Shown in pieces: positions 23,432-34,542 of a stretch of 64,000 nucleotides of DNA. The DNA is from Seminavis robusta (lineage: Eukaryota; Bacillariophyta; Bacillariophyceae; Naviculales; Naviculaceae). Position 1 is the first letter of the stretch; each line of letters starts with the position of its first letter. The stretch is from positions 1 to 64,000 of the forward strand of contig CAICTM010000192.1 of NCBI GenBank assembly GCA_903772945.1, given 5' to 3'. The notes beneath the pieces are model-generated. The model searched no databases, was not told where the DNA came from, and saw nothing but the letters and a program-made list of their open reading frames with translations. Made by a program: the position numbers and the translations under genes.

Positions 23432-24264
23432 ACAGGAAGGAGCCACACGAAAAAGTCGAACCTGCTTTTGATATTGATGGCCTTCCGCACGGTCTTGGAT
23501 GGCACCAGAGCGAACTTGCTTTTACAGTGTGATTTTTGGTGACCTTTCACACATGTATGGGATATGTGAGTCAAGTCCTTCGGTGAACTCGGAAATTTAA
23601 CAGGAATCTCTTTTGGATGTCACGTCTCTGCTGGAGTTCCATGCAGCCCATTATCTTACCTTTTTTGAAGTTTTTGGTGAACTTTTTAATAAAACGCAGT
23701 ACGGATACCAATCACACGATGGCACGATGGTCAGCGACTGGTTCTTTGTCTGACACAAAATTCTCCGCGGTACCTCACTCTCTATTAGCTATTTATCAGC
23801 TGTACTGGTAGCTGTACTGAGCAAAGTATTACATGTATTAAATAATGTTTGCTCTGGTAGGTGCGCAATGGTTCTTTGTCTCATCCTTTTTATTTTGGCT
23901 ATTAGGTATGCTTCCGCACGTAACAACCGGTGCGACAAGTACTGCATTGGCCCAGCACCAAAGACGAGAGGCCCGACGGTGGGTCGCTCCTTTGGAGCGA
24001 AGGGGCGACTGAAAGGGATTGATTCGATTCGATTCGATTCGACTCCAGTTTTCTGTGCTGACTTGCGTTGTTTCGGCTTTGCATCCATTGCTCTGCCTAC
24101 TACGGTACATGTAGCTAGCTAGCATGAGCTAGCTAGATAGATGGTGGTACCGGTAGCCCCCTCGCTCATTCCAAACCCTCTCTTTAGTCCATTTTGCATG
24201 TCTGAAGCTGCCAAGGTGATGGTACAGTAGATGTAATACTGCTCCGGATATCGAACATTTGCAG
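23432..24264. other. Intergenic region without a recognised gene
   Basis: No supported coding region. It contains a short GATTC tandem run at about 24019-24044 and AGCTAGCTAG-type repeats near 24113-24140. Confidence 0.5.
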
Positions 24265-24350
24265 GCTTGCTGCTTTATTTGCTCGGCTAGTAGCGGTATC
24301 CACGTCTGAGTGATAAAAGTCACCGATGGTGGAACCGTTAAAAATAGATT
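24265..24350 (+). repeat. Short dispersed repeat (TTGCTGCTTTATTTG family), copy 2
   Basis: Shares CAGGCTTGCTGCTTTATTTG, TATCCACGTCTGAG and a trailing GGTTAAAAA block near 24335 with the copies at 16943 and 24797. Confidence 0.6.
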
Positions 24351-24796
24351 GGTTGATGGGTGAGATTGCAGTGGCAGGATGGATGGTTGCCTCACTGCCT
24401 CAATAAACTCAACCAGAACACTATACCCGCACAGACAGCCAGGACTACTACCGTAACTCGTACCGTAGCAAGTACTGGTAGAGGAGCGAATGCTGGAATG
24501 AAGCGAAGACGAGCTTGGCGTTTCTTCCAGTTGACCATGACCCGCAGCAACACTTGGTTTCCCACGAATAGATCTAGTTAGAAGAAACCGAAGGATGGCA
24601 GCTGAATGGAAATGCCTTGTTTCTATGGTACCGATCGATGGCGGGCTTCGGTTTGCTTTAGTGGTGTCAAGTTTTGCCGTGCCGAACAAAGTCCCAGTGC
24701 TTGCTACAGTACAGTACGACCAATACGGAGTGAAGGATGCATCTCGTGTCTTCCCAACCGGAACAGCCAACTAATAAGGCTTCATCTTCAAATTGT

Positions 24797-24905
24797 AGGC
24801 TTGCTGCTTTATTTGACTTGCTAGCGTACCGTACCGTAGTTATCCAAGTCTGAGCTAATGAGTGGATTGGCACTTACATAATGGTCGAACGGTTAAAAAC
24901 AGAGT
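24797..24905 (+). repeat. Short dispersed repeat (TTGCTGCTTTATTTG family), copy 3
   Basis: TAGGCTTGCTGCTTTATTTG at the left, a TATCCAAGTCTGAG block, and CGGTTAAAAACAGAGTG at the right. It lies about 220 bp upstream of the preferred start of the sulfotransferase-like gene. Confidence 0.6.
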
Positions 24906-25120
24906 GAATGTTAGAGGAGGACCCCGCGGGGTGCGCCAACGCATCCGAAATGGCGCAATTTTTGGAGCAGCAATTGAGATGGAAGCAGCGCGTGGATGGA
25001 ACAGATCCTCAATTGCCATTAGAGCCATGCATGGATGCAGCAAGCAACGACATTTTCGTTTCCTTTAGAAAACAACAGCCATTTCACTTACATATCTATC
25101 TATCAGTCTATCTATCTATT

Positions 25121-27247
25121 ATGCTACCCAAGAATACTACTAGTACTAGTACTACTAGTATGCTTCGACCGCTTCCTATTCTTTCGTCCACATCATCCTC
25201 TTCTCGTTCCCATGCAAGCAGTACTACCGGTACTAGTAGTACAACTACTACTACTAGTACAACTACGAGTAAAACCAAACGCCATTGGGTATTGGGCATT
25301 ACGGGATGTTTCTTTGTGATTGCGGCAACGGTCCAATTGGAATCCTTTCAAGGCATGCTATGGCGTGGCAAGAGCGGTGGCGCCAAAACGGCCGAACGAG
25401 TGGATGAACTACGACAACAGTTGTTACGAAAAAAAATGCGCCAAATGAGTCGCACTGAATTCTTTGACAAGTACGATTATCCGCCGTTGAATAATAATAA
25501 TAATGAGACGGATGCACGCACGTTGTCGCAAGTCGGCCAATGGTTATTGGAGGATGATACCACTACTGAAGCCTCCAATAACGAAAGCAATAGTAGTAGT
25601 AAGACAGGGCGCGCCACCAAGAGTCTCCAGAATCTGCAGAAACTGCAACGGTCGTCCACCACCACCACCACCAGCACCACCACAAGAACAACGGCAGCCT
25701 ATTTGTTTGATCCCACTGAAAACGACCTGCTGTACAATGGCACCAATCCTGAAGTCTTAGAAGTACGCAAATGGGGTTGTGATCGACGACAAGAAGCGCC
25801 GTTGATTTTTGTTCATTTGGGCAAATGCGGCGGAGGAAGTATCCGAGCTCGATTGGCCGCTTCTGCCGTCGATTACAGTCGCGAAAAATGGAGCAATACT
25901 CGTAATGATGCGTCGTATTACTATCCAATGATGGAATGGAAACACATTGCCGCTCAAGTCATGACAATCAAGACTTTCAACACGACCACAACAGCGACAC
26001 GACGGGCGTCCCAACTGGAAATTCTGCACAAGGGAATCTTTGTCAATTCGGGATTTCACAATTTTCGACCATCGTACCCTGCCACACGTCCCAGTGACAA
26101 AAAACTCAATAAAGCCGATAAAGTCTGGAAAACGTACGAAAAGACATTGCCGTGCAATGCCACTACTCCATTGGGACAAGCCGTGGCATGTCCACTCACC
26201 CGTTTGGGACAACAAGTCATTCCGTCCTGCAATACGGAGCGGTGCAATGTCGTCTATGCCGGACACAATCTACTGGGGAATGAACTTCATTGGTTGCCCA
26301 CGCCGTTTTTACAACAGTGGTGGAATTCCACCACGTGGGCTCGTCACAGTCATACTACTGACACTGCTATTAGCAATGGCAAGGACTTGTGGGGACAACG
26401 AGCATCGCGATGGAACCAACCTGGAAGCGCGTGTCATTACGAACAAAAACATCCCTTTCATCATTACAAGGAACAGTACTTTGATTGTGTGGCGCCTCAC
26501 GAACACGTCGTTGACCAAACCGCACATCGAGTACTATCACAAAAGGACTCGCCGACGACGTCCCTTATTCAGGATTGGTCTCCCGTCTATGCGTCCTTAC
26601 CCGTCTTGCGCATCACCATGATGCGAGAACCGTTCTCGTGGCTCGTTTCCAAGTACTTTTGGCACGATGGAAAATTACGAGGCGCTGACAAGAAATGGGT
26701 GTATTTGGATACGTGTGATGCCAATAACATGACCGATTTTGAACACATGGCGCAATGGGCGGCGCCTGCCGCTCTCAAACAAATCAATCATTTGTGTGGC
26801 GAAGAGTGCGTCGTACGACAAGAAGCCGGACTCTTGACCCTCGATCAAATTGAAACACAGGCCCGACACAATCTGCAGCATTCGTTTGCTGTCGTCGGAT
26901 TACTCCACGAAACACAATCGTTCTACGATATGATTACAGCCCGTGCGGCGTACATGGATACGTCGCTCAATCCGCACGTGACGGGCTCCAAACATTCCAC
27001 GGCACATCAAGACGAGTACGAACGCTGTCGTAAAATATATCAAACGCCAGCATTTCAACGACAGTTCTTGGCGGCATGTCCCGAGTTTGGGGCGTTGCAA
27101 CGACTCTATCATGTCGGCGCGGAAGTCAATCGGAAGCAACGACACGAAATGGAATCGTGTGGCTTGTTGCCGCCCAAGGAGACGACAACGGCGGCTGCCA
27201 GTACCAGTAACGACAAACGCAAGGCCACCACCACCGAGTCGTCGTAG
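25121..27247 (+). CDS. Type II membrane sulfotransferase-like protein
   Basis: A single-exon frame of 708 residues from the ATG at 25121. An in-frame ATG at 24908 would add 71 residues that lack a signal, so I prefer the later start, which puts the only membrane helix (about residues 55-73) near the N-terminus, as in Golgi type II enzymes. HLGKCGGGSIR at about 232-242 fits the 5'-phosphosulfate-binding loop, and MMREPFSWLVSKY at about 500 fits the 3'-phosphate-binding RxPxxxxxS motif of carbohydrate sulfotransferases. Many N-x-S/T sites suggest a lumenal domain. The family reaction would be PAPS-dependent sulfation of a glycan, but the acceptor cannot be read. The N-terminal 60 residues and a stretch near 180 are Ser/Thr runs encoded by ACT/AGT/ACC repeats. 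Confidence 0.75.
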   Translation: MLPKNTTSTSTTSMLRPLPILSSTSSSSRSHASSTTGTSSTTTTTSTTTSKTKRHWVLGITGCFFVIAATVQLESFQGMLWRGKSGGAKTAERVDELRQQLLRKKMRQMSRTEFFDKYDYPPLNNNNNETDARTLSQVGQWLLEDDTTTEASNNESNSSSKTGRATKSLQNLQKLQRSSTTTTTSTTTRTTAAYLFDPTENDLLYNGTNPEVLEVRKWGCDRRQEAPLIFVHLGKCGGGSIRARLAASAVDYSREKWSNTRNDASYYYPMMEWKHIAAQVMTIKTFNTTTTATRRASQLEILHKGIFVNSGFHNFRPSYPATRPSDKKLNKADKVWKTYEKTLPCNATTPLGQAVACPLTRLGQQVIPSCNTERCNVVYAGHNLLGNELHWLPTPFLQQWWNSTTWARHSHTTDTAISNGKDLWGQRASRWNQPGSACHYEQKHPFHHYKEQYFDCVAPHEHVVDQTAHRVLSQKDSPTTSLIQDWSPVYASLPVLRITMMREPFSWLVSKYFWHDGKLRGADKKWVYLDTCDANNMTDFEHMAQWAAPAALKQINHLCGEECVVRQEAGLLTLDQIETQARHNLQHSFAVVGLLHETQSFYDMITARAAYMDTSLNPHVTGSKHSTAHQDEYERCRKIYQTPAFQRQFLAACPEFGALQRLYHVGAEVNRKQRHEMESCGLLPPKETTTAAASTSNDKRKATTTESS

Positions 27248-27803
27248 TGTAGTCTTTGCAGCATTGGCACTTTGGACTGCGTACTACTAGCTAATGTACT
27301 ATAAAGGAGTTTTGTACTGTATAGTAATCACTTAGCAGGCACCTTGCTCGTAAGTGGACTACTTGCATGGCTATCACTACCAGCTAGGACAGTAACTTGA
27401 CCTCATGCAGCACCTTGCAGGTCGACCTGATACTTAATCTCCCTAAAAGACCTGCTCCGCTCTCATGCTCCGCCGGTGACGTTGGAGCTAGCTATATTGG
27501 ACTAGCTAGCTAGCTAGATTGGACTAGCTAGCTAGCAGCACAGCTTAACTTGGACTGGACTCGACAAGACTTGACTGTCGCTCGACTCGTCACTCGATCA
27601 CAATGAGTTTGTCATGGAGCACCTTTCTATGTTTTGAGTGTCGCTCAATGCATGACTGCATGCATGGCTAAATGTACGAGCTGCAGAGCAACGTTGAACT
27701 GCCGCTGCTCGCTGACACGTCGCTCTTCGCCTGCAGTGAATCTCAAGCACATACCGTAGCATTCAAAGTTACTATTTTTTTTGTTTTGTCAACCTTGTCC
27801 ACC
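27248..27803. other. Intergenic region upstream of the FG-GAP-like gene
   Basis: No gene seen. It contains GCTAGCTAGC-type repeats near 27485-27540 and CGACTCG/GACTGG-rich sequence. Confidence 0.5.
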
Positions 27804-29436
27804 ATGTTGTGGATTTTCAATATCTTGCCGTGTGTCCTTGCAGCTATTCTCTTGACGTACGCGGATGGTACTGGTAACAGTGAACCTCAGAAGTATGCAT
27901 TTGAAATCATTGATCTGAATGTGGAAAACATTAAGCAGCATCGTCGGTTGGCTCCCATCAGCGGCTATGTCATATTTGGAGGAAATCTTATAGGAGATTC
28001 CAATGGAGGACTTTTCGGAGATTCTGTGGACATAGATGAAACAGGGGCAACAGTAGTGGTCCGTGAAGCTGCAACTGGATCTGTTCATGTCTACGAGAAT
28101 GCTGCCAACGGATGGACCCAGAAAGGTCAAGACTTGACGGGCTTTCCTGGCTCTACTTTCTATAAAGGTCGTACAGTTGCAATATCAAGAGATGGCAGCA
28201 CTGTTGCTGTCAGCTCTATCACCAATGAAGTTGTTGTGGTGTTCCAATATGACATCAGCACAGCAAGGTGGTTGAAAAGAGGCAATACAATTCAAGGTGT
28301 TGATCTGAATGGCTCGCAAATCAATTCCTTTGGTTATGACATTTCTCTGTCAGCAGATGGAGACAAAGTCGCAGTTGGGGCTTGGCAATACAATAGCCCA
28401 ACCGCAGGCAACATTGGGTTTGCAACAACCTACTTCTGGAACAGGTTTGGTGATGGTGACTGGGGTCGTGAGACATATTATGGAGATGGTTTCTCCACTG
28501 TTTCTGGACTGTATGGAGAAAGGGTAGCTACACGGTTGGGGTTTTCTGTTTCATACTCTGGAGATGGCAACTGGTTTGCTGTTGGAATGCCCGGATCTGG
28601 ATCCTCTGATTCTGACTCCACAAAATTTGGTGAATGCCGTGTTTACAACAGTTTTGGCGAAATCCAACAATTTACGATTGCTGGTGGAGCGATGTTTGGA
28701 TCCACTCTTGATGACTATTTTGGTTGGTCCGTGGCTCTAAACTATGATGGAAGCATCATTGCAGTTGGTTCTCCTGGGTTTGATGTGCTTGAGGCTTTTG
28801 AAGTAGGCAGGGTGCAAGTCTTTCAAAGGTCTCAACAATTATGGGTCCAATTGGGAAAGTAAGCATTGGTGACTGTGAAATGTGCATGCAACTTTTTTGG
28901 ATTACTGACTATGTCCCCTGTGGCTTGTGATACATACCGTACATAGTGATCTTATTGGGGACGAACAAGAGGATGCATTTGGGTCGTCCATTGATTTATC
29001 GGATGATGGCAAAACCCTTGTGGCTGGATCTAATAGCGTTTTTGGTGGCTCAACAGTAACTAGACGTGGTTATGCTCGCATCTACAAGTTCGATGGCACT
29101 GATTGGGTCCTTGAAGAGATTAGCAGGGCCCAAGGTTTTGGTATTGACGGAATTAGGGAAGGTGATAGGTTGGGACAGAGTGTTGCTATTTCTGGCGATG
29201 GGACAAAAGTCCTTGTTGGAGCAGCTGGTTATGATGACCCTTCAGCTCTAAATAATGGACTTGTCCAAATGTGGGGACAAACTGACTTTCCCACATTTTC
29301 TCCTATCCTGAATCCTTTGCCGCAAGTTGGCAACCTGGGCACTGGTGGAAGCCCCACACAGGCCAGTGTTGTTAGTAGAGCATATGCTTGGTGGCAGGGT
29401 GCAGTCACCTATTTGGAAGGTTTTTTGTTCAATTGA
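27804..29436 (+). CDS. Secreted beta-propeller protein, FG-GAP/integrin-alpha-like repeats
   Basis: Exons 27804-28858 and 28947-29436 with an 88-bp GT-AG intron (phase 2) give 514 residues in frame. The frame is open from 27672, but the ATG at 27804 gives a classic signal peptide (hydrophobic residues 2-19, ending near LTYA). The mature part is a series of repeats of the form FG.SV.I..DG..V.VG, such as FGDSVDIDETGATVVV, FGYDISLSADGDKVAVG, LGFSVSYSGDGNWFAVG, FGWSVALNYDGSIIAVG, FGSSIDLSDDGKTLVAG and LGQSVAISGDGTKVLVG, so about seven blades are likely. Such propellers mediate extracellular binding, and the ligand is unknown. A damaged inverted copy lies at 35230-36840 with the intron at the same place. 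Confidence 0.82.
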
Positions 29437-29950
29437 TGTGTTTTCGAATGATTGTTGGGGTGTTTCAATTGAGTCTCTGTTGGTGAAATCCAAAGTCCTG
29501 CAGTCATTCATTCCTTTTAACCTCGGCAGTCTTGCTGCCAGAGCCCTGAACCCCTTTAATTGTTTTTCCTGCTACGGTGGTCCCTGCAGGTATAAGGGTA
29601 GGGTTAGAATACAAATAAGTCAGCAAAAACTAAATAAGTATCCTAGCTAGGATGGTGCAAACCAGCTAAAGCTACTTACATCCATCCCAGTAGGGGGATC
29701 TGCTCCTACCAGGAAAAACTCTGAAGCCAGTGAAAGCTATATAACTAGTATTCTAGCTAGCTAGGGGTGTTTGCTTCTAGCTTGCTATGGGAATCTGCTT
29801 CTAACTAGGGGGGACTTGCTTCTAGCTAGCTAAGCACAAGTTAAGCACTAGCTAATCACTAGAGGTATCTGCTTCTAGTTAGCTAGCTATAGGGGTATCT
29901 GCTTCTACACTGAAACCTTTCTGCCGAGGTTACACAGCTCCGCTGGCTTA
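29437..29950. other. Intergenic region with CTAGCTAG-type simple repeats
   Basis: No gene seen. Between 29640 and 29910 there are diverged repeats of GGGG(T)ATCTGCTTCTA(GCTAGCTA). These look like a decayed tandem repeat. Confidence 0.5.
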
Positions 29951-29959
29951 TTTGTAAAA

Positions 29960-30250
29960 GTTTACATTCTTTCTACTGCTAGTTCCTCCTTTGCTCCTCC
30001 CTGCCCTCCTGCCCTCATACCTTCCCCCTCTCCTTGGTTTCGATGTTGCCCTGCTTGCGCACTTGATTGCCTGCCTTGCGTTCCTGCATCCTGCCCTCTC
30101 TTCTCTGCACCCCATCCTCATCATAGTTCCCTCTAACCCATCATAACTTTCCTGTAATACTATTTTTTTTAAAACTGAACGTCTAATAACGGATTCAGAC
30201 GAGATGTGCTTGAGGACGACCCACGAGCCGAGGCCCGGGTATTTCCCACA
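29960..30250 (-). repeat. Dispersed GC-rich repeat, copy 1
   Basis: On the minus strand it carries the block GCAGGAACGCAAGGCAGGCA..CAAGTGCGCAAGCAGGGCAAC, shared with 33577-33750 and 62170-62350. Next to it is the block ACGTCTAATAACGGATTCAG..CACGAGCCGAGGCC, partly shared with 55066-55135. Confidence 0.6.
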
Positions 30251-30534
30251 GTCAAGTCTGCTCACCGGCCACACTGGCCTCTTGAGAGGGTGCGACGCCT
30301 GTTAGCTATCTAAAAGGATTTGTACACTGAGGTCGGAGCCATGATTCACCACAAATCATGAGCTCTTTGTTGAAGAGAGTTGGGGTTGATAAAGAAGTTT
30401 GAAGGGGGTAGGAGGGGTATAAGGAAAAGGGATGGTAGGAATGTCTGACTATCCTGTTTCCAGGGCTGTGGTGTAGTGACTCTCTTGTAACACAGGTTCC
30501 CATGTGTTCAAAAATTGAATGATGACTGGTGTAT

Positions 30535-30960
30535 TCAGTTGCACGCGCGATTCGAGTGGTATCTGGAATAGTCATTCCAAATGTTCGGGGACTTACATGC
30601 TGGTATGCTTCCTAGAACTGAGTGAGTTGTCGGATTGCTTGTGCTTTCTTTGCTTGTGACTTGGTTCTCATGTTGTGCCCATGTCTGTCTTGGTTGCGCA
30701 TGTCCCAGAGTTTCCACCATTCTTTTTTGATAATGTCAATAAGTCCAGTGAGCCATGTGAGTCCATTGTTGCGTTTGGTTGCGGTCTTTTTCATGTGCAA
30801 ATATCGGTCTTGTTCCTGACTGAATTGTTTAGAGATTCTCCCCTTTAACAGATGATGCCATCCAATGGCATCTTGTGCTTGTTTCAGTGTGTCCCATGAA
30901 GGATCTTCTTGGATTGTTGTTGGGTTTTGGTGATGTAAACATACTTTGAGGCCTGAAACT
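30535..30960 (-). mobile_element. LINE-like retroelement fragment (part of an RT protein)
   Basis: The minus strand encodes GLTWLTGLIDIIKKEWWKLWDMRNQDRHGHN, resembling a conserved segment downstream of the reverse transcriptase in LINE-like elements of diatoms and other marine eukaryotes (W..LW..RN..RHG). It is a short remnant with no catalytic core. Confidence 0.5.
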
Positions 30961-32350
30961 TTCCTGTAATACTAGTTCAGTGCCAATGTAGCATTGTGGG
31001 GATCAGACCGCAGGCACTTGTTCATACACCACACAATGCGACAATCAAAGTCACGACCGTCCTGTAGTTTTGTCAAAAGTACCACGCTTAGAAAGAGTGC
31101 GAACGGTGCCGGTAGCGGTGTCCTTGGTGGGCACGTTCTCAATGCATGATGCTATGCACGGAAAGCGACCCTCTGCAAAGCAGTAGTAGCACTAACAGCT
31201 ATAGCCTTATGCCACCACTCACGTACAGCTTTGGTTCGGCCCAAAGTCCTGGTTATACCGACAAAACCGTCAAAGAAAACACTGCTGCTGTAGATAGGAC
31301 TGGATACGGTACGTGACGGGTAGTTGTTCCTTGCTTGGACCAGAGCCTTCTTCGGCGGCAGAACCATCATGCGTGGCATTGTTGCTCCTCGCGAGATAGA
31401 GGAGGATCAAGCCACGTACCATGGCACCGAGTGTATGGTTTTTGTCAAATGGCTTGGTGGCCCAGATCACCCTCGAACTCAATGGATGATCCAGCATACC
31501 GTAGCATTCTGCGGCACAGGCAAAGAGAGCCATCTTCCTTTCCATACTCTATAAGGATTACACTTATTCAGTGTGCTTCGGGCATCCGTGTGTCTGCCAA
31601 TGTCTTTTTGGGACGAGTGCCCCGGATTTGGATGAGCCCTACTATGACGTGTAAATCGTCGTTTCCAATCGGATTCGATTCGAATGAAGCCGCACTGCTC
31701 CCGTCCTTGAATATACGGTACGGGTAGAAGCTTACATTCGGAAGAAGTTCTTGCCAGCGATGATGTCCCAAGGAAATTTTCATAGAAGTCGTTGAAGCTA
31801 TTGATATCGCCACTGCACAATCAACTCTCTCTCGCCCACGCTGTCTTTTCGATATTATCGTACTCAGTTACTGTAGGTGAAATCTCACTCAACTCGCGCT
31901 CAAAAATAATCCGTCCATAGGGCAACGCGGCAGCAGCAACCTGAAACGGCGCTACAAGAAGCTGTACGTACCGTATTACCTTACTAAGCCAGTCCCTTGA
32001 TGGATCTACAATACTGGTACCCGTCAGAGGAAGAGACCCGTATTGCTATAGTGTCATACGGTCTCTGCGGTATCTCCATACTAGGCGCTCCTTGCGTTGT
32101 TGGGTAGTCGCAGTTGTGTGTTGCGAACACGCGATCACTCGGGAGTGCCAATTTTGAAGGACTGTGGACTGCTGTTCATTGCCCCATTACCGTGCCGTGC
32201 CGCAGCAAGCCACCATCAGTATGTACAGTTTGGGAGCACTAGTCTAGACTAGCTAGAGTTTGTAGAAATCAAGTTGCAGACAGGTTGATCAGTATCGCCC
32301 GTAAACCCAGCTTCCAAATCCTGCTTACTGGATCGACGAACCACTCTTCC
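30961..32350. other. Intergenic region with unrecognised coding-like segments
   Basis: Minus-strand open frames at 31152-31379, 31270-31545 and 31479-31820 overlap in different frames. One has reasonable composition (LDHPLSSRVIWATKPFDKN), but I recognise no family and see no convincing start or introns. It could be a decayed host gene. No RNA gene is seen. Confidence 0.3.
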
Positions 32351-32352
32351 AT

Positions 32353-33430
32353 GTGAATGCTTTGGTTCCTCTAGCGTCCAATCAGAACCACCCCTTCCAT
32401 CTGTTCCCGCCCCTACTATCCCTGCCGGTCACCCAATTTCTACCTTACCTCCCCTTCCTGTTCCTCCCAAGAGAGGAATGACGAGGGCCAGCCAACATCA
32501 CATTCCAATCAACGCGGGAAGACTCAACACCAGTGTCAACAAGGAGACCTACACACTCGCATTGCTGCTGCCATTACTACTATTAGTACTAGTAGAGCTG
32601 GATAACAGGCGATCCGTCTCCTTGGGACGACGCTATCAGGATGGAACCCTACAAGCAAGATAAGTCATGGTCAAACTATGAAATCCGCAATGAACTTGGT
32701 TCTATTGCGTGTGAATGCTTTGGTTCCTGTAGCGTCCAGTCAGAATCTCCCCTTCCATCTGTTCCCGCCCCTACTATCCCTGCCGGTCACCCAATTTCCA
32801 CCTTACCTCCCCTTCCTCCCGCCCTCTCAATCCCCCTCCAGTCCCCGAGCTCTTACGTGGTGATCTTTCCATTCGCGGCTTGTTTGAACGAGGTACTACA
32901 GCTATTATTGACGTACGTGTCACTGATTTGGACTGTGCCTCTTACCGCAACAAAGATCCCGTCAAAGTTTTAACCCAACAAGAACGCGACAAAATTTCCA
33001 AATATAAAGAAGCGTGCGAGTCCAATCGCGCTTCCTTCCACCCCTTTGTTGTTTCAGTGGATGGCATGCTTGCCCCCCAAGCCAAGATTCTCTTACAACG
33101 GCTTGCTTCTGCTACTGCCTCCAAAACTCAATTTTCCTACTCTCAAATGATGTTCTTCATGCAGACCCGTATCTCAATTGCCCTTGTGAAAGCTACCCAT
33201 TTATGTCTCTGTGGATCCCGCAAAGCCAAACCCTTTGCCCCCCGTAATGGTCTTCAATTTCTTGCCCCTGATCCCACAGAACCTAGTCCTGAATTTCGAC
33301 TGTTCTTTGCTTAAGCCTGGCCCCGGCTGACTTCCGTAGATAATTTCCCTACTCTGAAACCCCCCTTTCAGAACAAACAAAGAAGGCCCCGGCTGGCTTC
33401 CATAGATAATTTCTCTAAACCCCCCTACTA
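32353..33430 (+). mobile_element. 5'-truncated LINE-like retroelement fragment, copy 1
   Basis: From about 32870 the plus strand encodes GDLSIRGLFERGTTAIIDVRVTD..KVLTQQERDK..FHPFVVSVDGMLAPQAK..ISIALVKATHLCLCGSR, ending with a stop at 33314. This resembles the C-terminal domain found in LINE-like ORFs of many algae and marine animals, although the family assignment is from memory. The 3' tail TAGATAATTTCCCTACTCTGAAACCCCCC occurs twice (to 33366 and to 33426). A 106-bp segment (32353-32458) is repeated at 32709-32815. The region 32460-33366 is a near match in inverted orientation to 37321-38226. Confidence 0.65.
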
Positions 33431-33576
33431 GCTAGTCATCTCCATGTTCCACGGACTTTGCCGTGGAAATTCAATGCATCGTGGTTCTGTAGTTGAAGGA
33501 TAAAATATTAACATTAATACAATTAGCGTCAGAAACGAGATAAAATACTAGAAAAGGAGTTTGGTGAGGAATAGAG

Positions 33577-33755
33577 AGAGCTAAGATGAGGAGGGAGACA
33601 GAGGTCAAGGGGAGGGCACGACGCAGGAACGCAAGGCAGGTAATCAAGTGCGCAAGCAGGGCAACATGGAAACCAAGGAAAGGGGTGAAGGCAGGAGGGC
33701 AGGGAGGAGCAAAGGAGCAAGACTAGAGGAAGAGATCGAGGGCACCACAGTCATC
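33577..33755 (+). repeat. Dispersed GC-rich repeat, copy 2
   Basis: About 175 bp highly similar to 62170-62350, starting GAGCTAAGATGAGGA and ending GAAGAGATCGAGGGCACCAC. It lies just downstream of the LINE tail, as the 62-kb copy lies close to LINE tails, so it may be another part of the same element. Confidence 0.65.
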
Positions 33756-33759
33756 CCAA

Positions 33760-34540
33760 CGCTTGGAAACCTTGAGGAATGGTGTTGGCCTCTCAAGACA
33801 GTTTCAAGATGAATTCAAGATATTTGTTGGCTTGTTGGAGTATAGGTGTCGTGGGCCTTCTCGGACCGTTCGTAATGTAACAATGATTTTAGTTTCTACC
33901 AGGTCTAGTGTTTTTTTAGAAATAAACTGCAAAAATTGTCTTTCAAAAGTAACCTCCAAAAAGATACTAGTACTATGCGGTTGCTACGATGACGGTGATT
34001 GCATGCATGTCAAGCAAGAGGGAAGGGGTGGAAGCGTTCTCGGTTTGGTTTTCGAACTACGAGGATCAAGGCCAGGGAAATTTCTGATCATGGAAGTGGA
34101 ATGCTTCGACGGTGTGTGCCTGCATATCTTGACCAAAGGACCACTTCTGCCAATGCAAGGACCAGGCAGAGAGGCCGAACAGGACCTGGCCTTTTGTGTG
34201 ATATTGCATCCTGGAGTTGCTAGCTGATTGTACCGTATCAAGTTGCCTTTGCACCAGGCCCCGTTACCGGTACTCTGCATCGAGTTGTGTGAAATCTCGA
34301 ACACCAATCTAGCGGCAGCCAGCAGCAAGCAACCCTAGAAGCCAAAAGTACGAGCTCCGGTGGATGAAGCCTTGTCGATTCATTTGATAGCTGCACACTG
34401 GTGCCGTAGCTAGCTAGTACTGGTACCGGTAGTCATTGCACCACTACCGTACCGCACCACTAGCTAGATAGATAGAAACTAGCTATAGTACCGGTAGGAA
34501 AACTGTGGTTCTCTGGCCTCTGCACCTCCAGGTAAAACAG
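33760..34540. other. Region with an unsupported 154-residue frame
   Basis: A plus-strand frame at 33763-34227 is open but shows no domain, signal or homologue I know, and a minus-strand frame overlaps it. I do not call it a gene. GTAGCTAGCTAGTACTGGTACC-type repeats lie at 34400-34500. Confidence 0.3.
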
Positions 34541-34542
34541 TG

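Noticed and set aside
24129-24770. A 213-residue open frame on the minus strand
   Set aside because: It runs through a dispersed repeat and low-complexity sequence, has no recognisable domain or signal, and the Ser/Thr/His-rich composition looks accidental.
24908-25120. Upstream ATG for the sulfotransferase-like gene
   Set aside because: It would bury the only membrane helix 125 residues from the N-terminus, and the added segment abuts a repeat. It is not excluded, only less likely.
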